A stretch of DNA of 64,000 nt from Paenibacillus tritici (GTDB lineage: Bacteria; Bacillota; Bacilli; Paenibacillales; Paenibacillaceae), in contig NZ_JABMKX010000010.1 of NCBI RefSeq assembly GCF_013204885.1, forward strand, positions 290,946-354,945, in the 5' to 3' direction. Within the stretch, counting starts at the first letter, position 1. Each line of letters opens with the position of its first letter. Positions 41,861 to 51,563 of this stretch are shown piece by piece. A program made the position numbers and the translations under genes. Under the pieces are notes generated by a model. That model made no database searches, was not told the DNA's origin, and saw only the letters and a list, made by a program, of their open reading frames with translations.

Positions 41861-44800
41861 TTAAAGTGTCATTCGTTGATCCTTGCCCAGCTGCGCCAGA
41901 ATCTCTGGGTCCTTAATCTTCGTGTCCTCAGCCAGCAGCACGACCTTGGAGAGAATCTCCGCCGTACGCGGGTCCTCGTCCAGGAACGGCAGGAACAGCC
42001 GGCCCCGGTGCTGCGAATGCACCGGAATAATGAACAATGCCCCGCTCGCCTGCTTGTACACCTGACCGCTGCCCAGATGCACCGCATACTCGCCCAGCGA
42101 GCCGTCGATGCGGGCATAACTGCCGTCCACCCGGACGTTGCCGATCTTCAGCAGACGCAGCGACTCCCCAACGATGACCCGGCGCATCTCTACCGTTGTC
42201 AGGCTGGCTTCCGGATCGACACCGCCGACATGGGCCACGCTGACGACCAGATCCACATCCCGCATCACCTCCGAGAACAGCCGGGGCGGTACCTCATCCA
42301 GCATAACGTTCTTGTACGTAGTCCGGTCGAAGAACTGGACCGTCTCCAGCATCGGTGCTTCCGTATCCCCCGGAGAGAACCAGTCCGCCATCGCGTACAG
42401 CCTGGCAATCAGATTCTCGCCGTAGAATACCTTCTGCAGCCCTTCTTCATAGCTGACCGTCCACTGCCGCTCCCGCAGCAGCGCAACCGTCTTGCGGGGC
42501 TGTACCTGATGGCCCGCATAGCGGCGGGATACACCGCCATTCGCCAGCTCATCCGCATTCGGCAGATACAGCTCCCGGAAGATCTGCTTGAACGGCTGGC
42601 TGAGCTGCCGGTCGAACAGATCCTTCTGGTACAGGCTCCATTGCCCGCTGTTATACAGATCGAGCGGATGAGCGATGAATAGCTCATCCTTATCCGTAAG
42701 AGCAAGCTGCTCCCCGGAAGGAGCCGCCAGCGCAGGCGGACTAGCCGTGAAGTAACCCAGCGCGCTGCCGCTCTTCAGGACCAGACCGCGCAGCAGCGGT
42801 GCCAGGATCGGGTTCTTGCTGAGCCCGCTAATCTCTTGCAGCGTGAAGCTGCTGCCTGATTCCATCGAGCGCTCCAGCTCCAGCCGCGCCCGGCGGAACT
42901 GGGCGGTCAGCTCGCTCCGCGTTTCCTTCAGCGCTTCGATATACGCATCCTTCTTCAAGCGGGCTGGTACCGACTTCAGCACTTTGCCTTTGCTGGTGAT
43001 GACCAGCGCGCTTTGTCCCTGCTCATCAATGATCAGTTGGGCATGGGTATCGGTATCCAGCGCGTGAGGCTCGAAGTATGGCTTCAGCTCATCCAGCTTG
43101 CGGGCTTCGATATCCCACATCAGCCGGGTAACATCGGCATATCCGGCATTGCGGGCCAGATTGCCGAGAGCAATCCGTGCAGCCAGCCCCTCACTCGCCC
43201 GCCGCTGTGCACCGAACTTCTTGCTCTCTGCCAGGAAGCGCTGGATCAGCTCATAGCGCTCCCGGATATCCTGCTCCCGGTTCTTGCCGAGCGGAATCAG
43301 ACTGTAGCTGAGCAGATGGTCCTTGTTACGCTTCAGCAGAACGGACTCCTTCATCTCTTCCAGCTTCAGCTTGCCCAGCGTCGCATCGGCGAACAGCTGG
43401 GAACGCCGGTGGTTGGCGCCTGCGGAGATATACTTCGCGCAGTCATAGAGCAGATCGAAGCGCTTCTGTCCAAGCGTCTCATAAGCGGACCGGAACCAGT
43501 TCACATCGAAGGCGCCATCGTTGAAGTCCTGCGGCGTGATTGGCGAATAATGCGCCACCACCGTCTCCTTCTCCGCCGAGAAGCTCTCGTTGATGTGGGC
43601 GTGGAAATACCAGGCTGCACTACGGATGCCTTCCCATTCCAGATAACCCGAGATAATCTCGATCCACTGCGGTGCATACATCGCAGCTTCCAGCAGCCGC
43701 TTCTCCGTAATACCGGAGTCCTTCAGCATCGTCCGCAGGAGTGCAGCATCTTCACCCTCCCGGGGATGGCTGATCTTAAGCAGATGGCTGAAGGATTCCT
43801 TCTTCGTGATACTGTTCCCGTAGCCATATACATACCCACGGATGAAGGTCTCCTTGTCCAGGCCTGCCAGAATACGGACAAAGTACTCCATGCCCTCGAT
43901 CCGCTGCAGCCCCATCGCCAGCGGAGTCACTTCAGTCGGCAGCTCTCCGCGGACCAGCTCAATTTCCAGCAGCCGGTCAATCAGCACCTTGCGGATTCCG
44001 GCAATCTGTTCACTCTCGTTAATCCAGTCCACATGGCGCCCGGTAAGAGTGCGCATGTGGTTACGGTTGTTCTGGCCGGCAAGCAGTTCTTTGTATAACT
44101 CCCCTTCGCCGATCCATCCGGCTTCAAAAGCCTTCAAATAATCATACAGCTCCAGCACCGTACTGGCATCCTCCGGATTCATCCGGTCGAATGTATACAA
44201 GGATCTGAACAGCTCCTTGCGCTCCTCCGGCTCCTGCGCCCGGTCCCGCATCATTCTCAGCCATGGCTGGGCAAGCACATTCAGCAGCGTCGGCTCACTC
44301 TCCAGCTTGTCCTCCGGCATCGCGGCCAGGAGTGCATTCAGCGCCCCGTTGGCAAGGCTGAAGTTGTCTTGCTTGACACTGTCCGTATAGAATGCTCTGA
44401 TCAGAGTCTCCGCCTGCTTCCCGTACCGCAGCCCGTCCAGCAGCCCGGTTACCTCCCTTATGGTCTGCAGCGGATAGATCTGCTCCGTGAATTCCGCCCG
44501 CCAGCCTTCCAGCAGCTTATGCTTCCTCATCTCCTGGTAATCCATCGAACCTCTGTAGTACCTGAAATAGCGGTCCAGCGTGTCATCCAGATCCTCCAGC
44601 AGGATATAGAAGTTAAGCTCCAGCAGCATTCTTGGATTCCAGCCGCTCTGCTCCAGGTAAGCCGACCATAGCTCATGAAGCGGATACTCCTCCAGCAGGG
44701 ATTCAGAATCTTCTCTATCCCGGGCTGAAACCCACTTCATTGTACGCAGTAGTGCACCAATCAGCAGAGTCTCCTTCTGCCCGGAATAGAATTCGCTGAC

Positions 44801-46858
44801 ATATTCGGTATCCCGCTGCTCATGAATCTGCTCATCCAGCCCCTGCAGGAAGGTCCTGATCTCTTCCACGGGCAGGGAGAACACTTCATCCCAGCGGAAT
44901 GCTCCAGGCTGGGGTCCTCTGGTCAGCCACGGCTCCGTTTCATCCGGGTTGAACAATCCGAACCCGCTGGCCGCGGTATATTCATTCCTGCGGCCCAGCT
45001 TCGCAATGAGCTCACGTTCCTTCGCCGCAGGCTCAGCAATCGCCTCCACCAAGGGACGCACCGTCTCGTAGACGCCGCTACGCTGCTCATCCTCGAAGAG
45101 CACCGTCACCATCTCCAGTGCGGCCAGACGCTGCAGGCCATTCTTCACCTGCAGCAGCCTCCCGATGCTTCCTTCCAGGGCAGCATCGGGCTGGTTAAGC
45201 AGCAGCCGGGTCACGTTCTGGCGCAGCGATCCGGTCTTCAGCTTCAGCAGCGCCTCTGCCTGCACCAGTTCCTCAGCATCCAGCGTCCACTCCTTGGCCT
45301 GCTCCAGGGCCAGTTCACGGTTCTTCATGCTTTTATCGCCGAGACTGGCGAACACGAATTCACGCTGCACCGGATCCAGAGGATCACTGATGAAGCTGGC
45401 CAGCAGCTCGCCGCGCAGATCAGGAGTCAGCTCATCCTTCAGCGCAATCAGCTCGGCAATCCAGCTGCTATCCATATCATATGCGGTCAGATACAGCATT
45501 TTGCGCACCGGAAGCTCCGGGGTATAGTGCACCTGAACGAAATTCAGCACTTTGGATTCTATGGTTAATTCACGCTGGGGCTCGCGCAGGAACATGGCCT
45601 TGAGGGCAGTGAAATCGCGCTGCCGCGCCTCCTTCTCCTCAAGCTGCGGAGAACGCTGCACGTCCAGCTTCGGCCCGTTCTTATCCGGTCTCCACAGCCT
45701 GCTGTATCCGTAGCAATAATTGGTCAGAACCCAGTATTGCAGCTCCAGATCCTGCTCCTCCAGGGATTGCCGGGCACTCTCCAGCCGCAGCTCACTATGC
45801 TGGCTATTCGCCAGCACATACTGGGCCACAATCCGCTGGTAGAGCTGCCCCTTGGCCATCAGCGTCTCAATCCGTCCATACAGATCCTCTTCCTCATATA
45901 CGGCTGTCGCCCACAGGCTCAGGTAGACATGATGCGCGTTGGCATCCTCCAGCCACGCTGTCCTCACCGCTTCATCCGTCAGAACCAGATAGGCCCCTTC
46001 AATCAGGCTCTTGGCCACCCGCTGATTCTGGGCTTCCAGCCCCATTCCCGTCCACACGCCCAACGCGCGCACGACAGAGCTGTAGCGGACGAAATCATTA
46101 TCCAGAATCAGCTTCAGCATATACAGATTGTTATCCAGCGTCCCCTCATCCATCCGTTCTACCAGCGATTGGCGCAGTCCCTCCTGCAGCCTGGCAGCCA
46201 GCAGCAGCTCGCCCAGCATAACCACCGCTTCCTGCCGGTGACTCATGAATACTCCCTTGATCACCTCGAAGCTGAGCACTGCTGCCTGGTTATCGCCGTA
46301 GACCATTTCCTTCAGGATCTCCAGCATCTCGCTGCTGTCCTCACGGTCCAGCTCACAGGCAATGACATCGCTTAAGACCAGCTTGAAGCGGTAACTCTCA
46401 TTGTAATCCGTATCATTGTCCTTTTTGCGCAGATACTCTCCAAGGACGAAACCGTGCCGCTCCATGAGGATCAGCGAGCTCAGCTTGCTTAGGATTTGTG
46501 CACTGTGCAGCGCAAGACTTCGGGTACGGTAAGGTCTGCGCGCGTATCCCCTGCTATATGGATACTCCGTACAATGCCCGACTATGTAGTTCATAACCCC
46601 GGCGGTATAAGGGCTGAACAGCTTCCTGACAGCCTCCAGCAGCGGTTCGTATATTTGTTCTGTCCAGCCGCCAGCCAGTGTCCACAGCCGTTCCATGCAT
46701 GCCTTACTCTCATCCTCCTGACCGCCTAAATAACTCAGCCTGCTGAGTCCGATAACCATAGACGCAAGTCCTGACGTTTCTTCATCCAGCCCCCGCGCCT
46801 TCTCCTCCATCTCCGCATACCACTGCGCTTCCAGATCCTCCGTTTTACTTACCGCCAT
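41861..46858 (-). CDS. Giant DUF4132-domain protein
   Basis: 1665 residues. The C-terminal region (VDGSYARIDGSLGEYAVHLGSG, in part, and VHSQHRGRLFLPFLDEDP) fits DUF4132. The upstream 1,200 residues are helix-rich repeats with a composition like HEAT/TPR solenoids and no membrane segments. Function is unknown; related bacterial proteins are sometimes called WGR/MolR-like. An AAGGGGG site lies 8 nt before the ATG. A 139-residue protein is encoded 28 bp upstream in the same operon. GC content returns to the flanking level here. Confidence 0.82.
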   Translation of the reverse strand: MAVSKTEDLEAQWYAEMEEKARGLDEETSGLASMVIGLSRLSYLGGQEDESKACMERLWTLAGGWTEQIYEPLLEAVRKLFSPYTAGVMNYIVGHCTEYPYSRGYARRPYRTRSLALHSAQILSKLSSLILMERHGFVLGEYLRKKDNDTDYNESYRFKLVLSDVIACELDREDSSEMLEILKEMVYGDNQAAVLSFEVIKGVFMSHRQEAVVMLGELLLAARLQEGLRQSLVERMDEGTLDNNLYMLKLILDNDFVRYSSVVRALGVWTGMGLEAQNQRVAKSLIEGAYLVLTDEAVRTAWLEDANAHHVYLSLWATAVYEEEDLYGRIETLMAKGQLYQRIVAQYVLANSQHSELRLESARQSLEEQDLELQYWVLTNYCYGYSRLWRPDKNGPKLDVQRSPQLEEKEARQRDFTALKAMFLREPQRELTIESKVLNFVQVHYTPELPVRKMLYLTAYDMDSSWIAELIALKDELTPDLRGELLASFISDPLDPVQREFVFASLGDKSMKNRELALEQAKEWTLDAEELVQAEALLKLKTGSLRQNVTRLLLNQPDAALEGSIGRLLQVKNGLQRLAALEMVTVLFEDEQRSGVYETVRPLVEAIAEPAAKERELIAKLGRRNEYTAASGFGLFNPDETEPWLTRGPQPGAFRWDEVFSLPVEEIRTFLQGLDEQIHEQRDTEYVSEFYSGQKETLLIGALLRTMKWVSARDREDSESLLEEYPLHELWSAYLEQSGWNPRMLLELNFYILLEDLDDTLDRYFRYYRGSMDYQEMRKHKLLEGWRAEFTEQIYPLQTIREVTGLLDGLRYGKQAETLIRAFYTDSVKQDNFSLANGALNALLAAMPEDKLESEPTLLNVLAQPWLRMMRDRAQEPEERKELFRSLYTFDRMNPEDASTVLELYDYLKAFEAGWIGEGELYKELLAGQNNRNHMRTLTGRHVDWINESEQIAGIRKVLIDRLLEIELVRGELPTEVTPLAMGLQRIEGMEYFVRILAGLDKETFIRGYVYGYGNSITKKESFSHLLKISHPREGEDAALLRTMLKDSGITEKRLLEAAMYAPQWIEIISGYLEWEGIRSAAWYFHAHINESFSAEKETVVAHYSPITPQDFNDGAFDVNWFRSAYETLGQKRFDLLYDCAKYISAGANHRRSQLFADATLGKLKLEEMKESVLLKRNKDHLLSYSLIPLGKNREQDIRERYELIQRFLAESKKFGAQRRASEGLAARIALGNLARNAGYADVTRLMWDIEARKLDELKPYFEPHALDTDTHAQLIIDEQGQSALVITSKGKVLKSVPARLKKDAYIEALKETRSELTAQFRRARLELERSMESGSSFTLQEISGLSKNPILAPLLRGLVLKSGSALGYFTASPPALAAPSGEQLALTDKDELFIAHPLDLYNSGQWSLYQKDLFDRQLSQPFKQIFRELYLPNADELANGGVSRRYAGHQVQPRKTVALLRERQWTVSYEEGLQKVFYGENLIARLYAMADWFSPGDTEAPMLETVQFFDRTTYKNVMLDEVPPRLFSEVMRDVDLVVSVAHVGGVDPEASLTTVEMRRVIVGESLRLLKIGNVRVDGSYARIDGSLGEYAVHLGSGQVYKQASGALFIIPVHSQHRGRLFLPFLDEDPRTAEILSKVVLLAEDTKIKDPEILAQLGKDQRMTL

Positions 46859-46886
46859 ATTCTGTTCCCCCTTCTACGTAGTCTTC

Positions 46887-47306
46887 CTACCATAGCCTTC
46901 CGGCCAGCATGGTGAACCGGATGAATACCAGCTCATCCCCCTCCCCAATCTGCAACGGCTCCTCAAGCAAGGCACATTCCCGCTCCTGCAGGAACACCTT
47001 ATATAATCCGTCCTCAAAAGCAAGCAGTGCCGCAGCAACCGCTTCAGCAGCAACCGGCGGCTCACCGTTATAAACCGTACCGAAGCCGACCTTGCCGTTC
47101 TCTCCCTGCTCCCCAATCTCCGCACCCGTAAGGAATGGAAGCACCTCACCGCGGCCCTGCCTGTCCACAAGCCCCTGCACCTGCTGAAGCACGACCTCTT
47201 CAATCAGCTCCTTCACCGTAGCAGGAGTCCTCCCGAGCAACAATTCCTTCCGCTCCAGCACCGGCTTGCGTTTGCCCAGGCTTTTGACGGTCACATACAG
47301 CCGCAC
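46887..47306 (-). CDS. Hypothetical protein encoded with DUF4132
   Basis: About 139-141 residues, no family recognised. Beta/alpha pattern with LGRTPATVKELIEEVV as a helix, GEVLPFLTGAEIGEQGENGKVGFG as a loop-rich segment (positions about 60-80), and a hydrophobic C-terminus. It has no signal or membrane part. The GTG at 47306 is 7 nt from AGGAGG; the ATG at 47312 is nearly on top of it, so GTG is preferred. It likely works with the DUF4132 protein. Confidence 0.7.
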   Translation of the reverse strand: MRLYVTVKSLGKRKPVLERKELLLGRTPATVKELIEEVVLQQVQGLVDRQGRGEVLPFLTGAEIGEQGENGKVGFGTVYNGEPPVAAEAVAAALLAFEDGLYKVFLQERECALLEEPLQIGEGDELVFIRFTMLAGRLW

Positions 47307-47312
47307 ATCCAT

Positions 47313-47565
47313 CCCTCCTGTTTCTACAGACCTTAATGGAAAACAGACTATCTAAGTCTAATACCCAATTCCGGCCCTCCTGCCGCACTTCTGCACGATT
47401 TCAGGCAAGTACCGGGCTGTTCAGTCCCCGAAGGACCGCCGATCCTGCATCAATCTGCCATTTCACCGCCGAATTTCCCACACAAGCTCTTTTTTTGTTA
47501 AAATAGAATTGTCGGCGCATTTCCGTGCAATTCTAGCGCCAGTCACTGAAACGGAGGCATTACCT
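47313..47565. promoter_or_regulatory. Divergent spacer: DUF4132 operon / exonuclease
   Basis: A TGTTAAAAT extended -10 at about 47498-47506 serves the exonuclease gene. The stretch 47384-47480 has repeat-like blocks (GCACTTCTGCACGATTTCAGG) that resemble a decayed unit of array B, at low confidence. Confidence 0.4.
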
Positions 47566-48318
47566 GTGGATTATATTGTTCTGGACATCGAATTCAACGG
47601 CCGCAAATTTGCCAGCGAGCATCCTATGGAGGTCATTGAGATCGGAGCGGTCCGGTTAGACGCTTCATTGCAGGTTAAGGATGAATTCTCAGCCTTGATC
47701 AAACCCATATACTTCTCCACCCTGAATTCTTTTATTAAGAAAAAAACCGGCATCCCCCAAGAGGATATCGACGTCGCCAGCCGGTTCCCGAAGGTGATTA
47801 CCGCCTTCAGAGCCTGGCTGGAGCAGAGCCCGGACGGCGTACTGCTGCTGACCTGGGGCGGCGAGGATATGAAGCGGATTATCCAGGATGTGCGGATGCA
47901 CAAGATGGATGACTCCTACTGGATGGAAGCCACCTACTTCGATCTGCTCAAAGGGGTCCTGCGAGCCCGCAGCCTGAGCAATGATATCAGCGTCGAAGGC
48001 GCCATGGCCCTGTTTGGCCTTGAGCCTTCCGGTTCGGCGCACCGCGCGCTGGACGATGCCAAGATGACGGCAGAAATTTTCCGTGCGGTCTTCAGCGAAC
48101 TGGACTTCGAGCGGTCGCAGCACTATGTCGATACCTTCTCGAACGCGAGGGAGCGCAAGACGGTCAAGATTGCAATCAAAGCAATGAACGCCCAAAAAAT
48201 CGTTCCTACCTGGGAGCTGGTAGCCGAGCATTACTTCCCTGCTGAGGATGCGCTGGCTGACCCCCGGAAGCTGGCTGAACTACAGGCCTATTTCGCCGCC
48301 CAGCTCGGCAAGAAGTAG
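47566..48318 (+). CDS. DEDDh 3'-5' exonuclease (KapD-like)
   Basis: 250 residues from the GTG at 47566 (ACGGAGG 8 nt upstream). Exonuclease motifs: DIEFNG near residue 8 (ExoI), a LTWGGEDMKRI region (ExoII) and HRALDDAKMTAEIF (ExoIII, DEDDh type) near residue 160. It would degrade single-stranded DNA or RNA from the 3' end with two metal ions. It resembles KapD, known as an inhibitor of the KinA sporulation kinase pathway in Bacillus; this role is not shown here. Confidence 0.87.
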   Translation: MDYIVLDIEFNGRKFASEHPMEVIEIGAVRLDASLQVKDEFSALIKPIYFSTLNSFIKKKTGIPQEDIDVASRFPKVITAFRAWLEQSPDGVLLLTWGGEDMKRIIQDVRMHKMDDSYWMEATYFDLLKGVLRARSLSNDISVEGAMALFGLEPSGSAHRALDDAKMTAEIFRAVFSELDFERSQHYVDTFSNARERKTVKIAIKAMNAQKIVPTWELVAEHYFPAEDALADPRKLAELQAYFAAQLGKK

Positions 48319-48349
48319 ACAGGCTTCATCATCCGCCAAGGCAGCGGCA

Positions 48350-48973
48350 ATGATTATTTTGCGAAGGGATGGGACTACATTGACGCAAGGATTATTAGTC
48401 TATCTGAATGGAACTTCAAGCTCCGGGAAGACCTCCATATCGACTGAACTAACCAATCAGCAAGAGATTCCTTTTTATCATTTATCCGTTGATGATTTTT
48501 TTAATAATTACAACGATTTTATTAACAATAAATTTCCGGATGATCCCCCAAAAGAAATAGATCATCAAGTCGTCTCACAAATCCTTGATGATTCCATATT
48601 CTCGGTGTACCATTCGACCATTAAATTGTTATTGGAACTGGGTTTTAATGTAATTGTGGATACCGTAATCGACAATGGCAAGCGGTTTAATGAATTTCAT
48701 GATCAATTTTCTGATCAGCCTGTGCTATTCATAGGTGTATTATGTTCGCAGGAAGAGCTCATCAGAAGAGAGCAGGCAAGAGGAGATCGAAGGGCGGGAC
48801 TTGCAGCTTCACAGTTTAGCGAAGTCTATTGCTTTGATGAATATGACTTCGAAGTAAATACGGAAGAGCTCAGTCCGGTGGAATGTGCCGGGAAGATATT
48901 AAGTTATATGAAGTCTGGTAAGGAATACGCGGGTTTTAAGAAGCTTAATACAAGAAGTGATTCAGCCAACTGA
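48350..48973 (+). CDS. P-loop kinase (chloramphenicol phosphotransferase-like)
   Basis: About 207 residues. Walker A GTSSSGKTSIS near residue 22, VDDFF and FIGVLCSQEELIRREQARGDRRAG (in part) fit the CPT/AAA-type small-molecule kinase family, which includes chloramphenicol O-phosphotransferases. Whether it acts on a drug or a normal metabolite is unknown. The ATG at 48350 has a weak AAGG 8 nt upstream; TTG starts further in are possible. It follows the exonuclease gene by 31 bp. Its base composition is more AT-rich than its neighbours, suggesting recent transfer. Confidence 0.75.
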   Translation: MIILRRDGTTLTQGLLVYLNGTSSSGKTSISTELTNQQEIPFYHLSVDDFFNNYNDFINNKFPDDPPKEIDHQVVSQILDDSIFSVYHSTIKLLLELGFNVIVDTVIDNGKRFNEFHDQFSDQPVLFIGVLCSQEELIRREQARGDRRAGLAASQFSEVYCFDEYDFEVNTEELSPVECAGKILSYMKSGKEYAGFKKLNTRSDSAN

Positions 48974-48989
48974 AAATGACCGCTCAATA

Positions 48990-49018
48990 AACCGCCTTTT
49001 CGCTAAGGCGGTTTTCTT
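48990..49018 (+). terminator. Terminator after the P-loop kinase gene
   Basis: AACCGCCTT pairs with AAGGCGGTT with a 5-nt loop, followed by TTCTTT. Confidence 0.85.
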
Positions 49019-49143
49019 TAAAAGATTACGCCAGAATTTATAGGTTTCACATGATAACTTACACTTCTATTTCTCGCCGAAACGGTGCCGTCCTTCTTAG
49101 AGGACAGCGAAGTCGTCTGTACTTGTCGTCATAAAAATAAGGT

Positions 49144-49174
49144 TTGACCTTGCCGTTACGTAAAGGTGTAGAGT
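49144..49174 (+). promoter_or_regulatory. MerR-type promoter/operator
   Basis: TTGACC (49144-49149) and TAGAGT (49169-49174) are 19 bp apart, the long spacer that MerR-family activators twist. The spacer holds the dyad ACCTT-n2-CGT-n-ACG-n2-AAGGT (49147-49167). It precedes the MerR gene, so autoactivation is expected. Confidence 0.85.
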
Positions 49175-49261
49175 GAATTCTGTAAGCAGAAGCTTACACG
49201 GCGGGGACGCAGAAGCCGTCCATGCTGTACACGCCAAGACAGAGCTGGGAGGAGACAGACC

Positions 49262-50026
49262 ATGGAGTACACTGTTCAAAAGCTGGGGGCGCTCGCGGGC
49301 ATCAGCACGCGGACCCTGCGGTATTACGATGAATTCGGCATTCTGAAGCCGGCCAGAATCAATTCCTCGGGATACCGGATCTACGGCCAGGCTGAGGTGG
49401 ACCGGCTGCAGCAGATTCTTTTTTACCGGGAGCTGGGCTTAAGTCTGGAGGGGATCAGGGACATTGTCAACTCGCCTTCCTTCGATGGAGCGCGCGCCCT
49501 GCGCGAGCATCATGACAAGCTATTGCAGCGGAGACAGCAGCTGGACCAGCTGATCGCGAACGTCGAGCAGACCATTGCATTCGCAGAAGGGAGAAGTACA
49601 ATGAGTAATGAGGAGAAATTCACAGGCTTCAAGCAGAAGCTGATCGGGGATAACGAGCAGAAGTACGGTCAGGAGATCCGGGAGAAATACGGTGAGGAAG
49701 CGGTCGAGAAGTCGAACCGCAAGCTGAAGAACATGACCGAGGAGCAGTACGCTGCCATTCAGCAGCTCGAAGCGGACATGTTCGCGTCGCTCGAACAGGC
49801 GATGGAGGACGGGGATGCTGCAAGCGAGCTTGCGCAGAAGGCAGCGGACCTGCACCGCCAGTGGCTCAGCTTCTATTGGGATACTTACACCAAGGAAGCC
49901 CATGCAGGCGTAGCTCAGATGTATGTCGATGACGAGCGCTTCACCGCTTATTACGACAAGCGCCGTCCGGGAATGGCAGCGTTCCTGCGGGATGCCGTAC
50001 ATGTGTATACGGGAGCGAAGCAGTAG
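49262..50026 (+). CDS. MerR-family regulator with TipAS ligand-binding domain
   Basis: 254 residues. The N-terminal winged helix (MEYTVQKLGALAGISTRTLRYYDE) is MerR type, followed by a coiled-coil dimerisation helix. From about residue 120 the TipAS domain (KYGEEAVEKS, WLSFYWDTYTKEAHAG) binds multidrug or thiopeptide-like ligands in related proteins such as TipA, Mta and SkgA. The ATG has GGGAGGAG upstream. No transporter gene follows it, so its known target is only its own promoter. Confidence 0.9.
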   Translation: MEYTVQKLGALAGISTRTLRYYDEFGILKPARINSSGYRIYGQAEVDRLQQILFYRELGLSLEGIRDIVNSPSFDGARALREHHDKLLQRRQQLDQLIANVEQTIAFAEGRSTMSNEEKFTGFKQKLIGDNEQKYGQEIREKYGEEAVEKSNRKLKNMTEEQYAAIQQLEADMFASLEQAMEDGDAASELAQKAADLHRQWLSFYWDTYTKEAHAGVAQMYVDDERFTAYYDKRRPGMAAFLRDAVHVYTGAKQ

Positions 50027-50110
50027 GTTAAGGTACCTCCCGTGTCCCCGCTAATCAGGTCTTTCGCTTCGGCGGTTGCCCGGTGAATTGCGGGGACCTT
50101 GCTCACCATA

Positions 50111-50142
50111 AAGAGGCAGCCGGATTGCAACGGCTGCCTCTT
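50111..50142. terminator. Hairpin terminator between convergent genes
   Basis: AAGAGGCAGCCG pairs perfectly with CGGCTGCCTCTT (12 bp, 8-nt loop). The T-runs are short on both sides. It lies between the convergent MerR and PepSY genes and may serve both. Confidence 0.7.
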
Positions 50143-50176
50143 GTACATATGCTAAATTCTCTATAGTGCCTACTGC

Positions 50177-50743
50177 TCAGTCGTCATCGCCCTCAGAGTC
50201 TACATCCGTGTACACAATCTTCGCCGTATACGCATCGACTCCCACTTCTGTCGAGACCTGCCCGTTGCGGATCTCTACCTCATACACAGCGCCGCCATGG
50301 TCCCGGTCCAGGTCAATTTCCGCTACTGTTCCCTTTACTGAAGCTGCTGCCACCTCAGCCGCTCTGGCTGCGGTAATCATCTTACCGCTTGGCGCCGTAG
50401 CCGCCGTGTTATTATCGTCACGGTCATCGTCAGCATCCTTGCGCACACTGATCACTTTACCGGTATAAGCATCGACCCGGACCTCTGTTTCCTGCTTGGT
50501 CTGCTGAATCTCGATGTCGTAATACATGCTGCCGGCTTTCTTTTCAAGATCAATATTCTCAACTTGTCCCGGTGCCGCCTTCAGAGCGATCTGTTCAGCC
50601 TTGCTTATCCCAATCAGCGTCTTGCTCTGACTCTGCACGGCTGCAGCCGCTTCTGCTGTACCGCCTCTAACCTCACCGATGCCGTAAGCACCTCCGAGAA
50701 TCAATGCTGCCGCCGCCATACTGCTCCATATCTTTTTGTTCAT
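50177..50743 (-). CDS. Secreted protein with two PepSY domains
   Basis: 188 residues. An N-terminal signal segment (KKIWSSMAAAALILGGAYGIG) is followed by two PepSY repeats, each ending in a VDAYTGK or VDAYTAK motif. PepSY domains act as protease inhibitors or regulators of cell-surface proteins. It lies downstream of the two-component operon, and is separated from the next PepSY gene by a hairpin repeat. Confidence 0.85.
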   Translation of the reverse strand: MNKKIWSSMAAAALILGGAYGIGEVRGGTAEAAAAVQSQSKTLIGISKAEQIALKAAPGQVENIDLEKKAGSMYYDIEIQQTKQETEVRVDAYTGKVISVRKDADDDRDDNNTAATAPSGKMITAARAAEVAAASVKGTVAEIDLDRDHGGAVYEVEIRNGQVSTEVGVDAYTAKIVYTDVDSEGDDD

Positions 50744-50852
50744 CTATAACGCCTCCTAAGTTCATTCTGTGCTGCTCATGTAGTAACTATAACGCCCGAA
50801 CATGAGAGGACAGCGGGAGGAACATTAGAATTTGATGAGAAAAGCAACCCGC

Positions 50853-50912
50853 AAAGCGGAGCTGTAGCTTCGACTGTTGATTCAGGTACTCTGCGAGGCC
50901 CCCAAACCTCAA
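50853..50912. repeat. Diverged copy of the CCCC/AAAGT hairpin repeat
   Basis: CCCGCAAAGCGGAGCTGTAG, then GATTCAGGTACTCTGCGAGG: the same order of blocks as the repeats at 20950-21175, with base changes that keep a stem. It lies between two PepSY genes. Confidence 0.6.
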
Positions 50913-50918
50913 AAAAGC

Positions 50919-51563
50919 TCAGGAGTTCCCCCCGTCCGGCTCTTCCCAGGTTACTGACATAATGCCGCCCGATATGGCGTTCACCTGGACTACAGCTTCC
51001 CTTCCGTCTGAGGTCTTAATCTCCACCAGATAGTACGCACCTGATTCGTTGATGCCGGTATCCACATCATCCGGCTTCCCCGGCACCTCCTGCAAAGCCA
51101 GCCGGACAGCTTCATCCTCCGAGACCACGCGCTGCGCAGACGGGGACGGCGTAGGGGGCGGTGAAGGGGATGGCGAGGCAGCAGCTCCGCCCGGAAGGGC
51201 CCCGGACACTGAAGGCGTTGGCTGGACCACCGGTTCAACGGTATGCTTCAATAGCACGATAGATATAATCTCACCCGTGGCTCCATCCAGCTTAAGCTTA
51301 TACCACCCCTGCACGGTCTGAAGCTCCGCAATATATTGTCCGGCTTGAAGCTCCAGGCTCCCCACCTTTCCGGGATATTCGTTCAGCACTGCCTGCTCCG
51401 CCTGCTCTCTGGACAACAGCGGTTCGGATTGCTTCCCGAATATTCGCAGTGCCGCCCAGACCAGCACAAGAAGGATAACTATGACGATAGCAGCCTTGAT
51501 TACCCTGCTCTTGTTCATTCGTTGCTTATTCACTCGTTCCTTGTTCACTTGTCCCTTATCCAT
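50919..51563 (-). CDS. Membrane-anchored PepSY-domain protein
   Basis: 214 residues. A basic N-terminus is followed by a membrane helix at about 20-38, a first PepSY domain, a Pro/Ser-rich linker near residues 120-140, and a second PepSY domain ending VVQVNAISGGIM. Its start overlaps the histidine kinase stop as TAATG, so translation is coupled. It probably sits outside the membrane and may modulate the kinase. Confidence 0.85.
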   Translation of the reverse strand: MDKGQVNKERVNKQRMNKSRVIKAAIVIVILLVLVWAALRIFGKQSEPLLSREQAEQAVLNEYPGKVGSLELQAGQYIAELQTVQGWYKLKLDGATGEIISIVLLKHTVEPVVQPTPSVSGALPGGAAASPSPSPPPTPSPSAQRVVSEDEAVRLALQEVPGKPDDVDTGINESGAYYLVEIKTSDGREAVVQVNAISGGIMSVTWEEPDGGNS

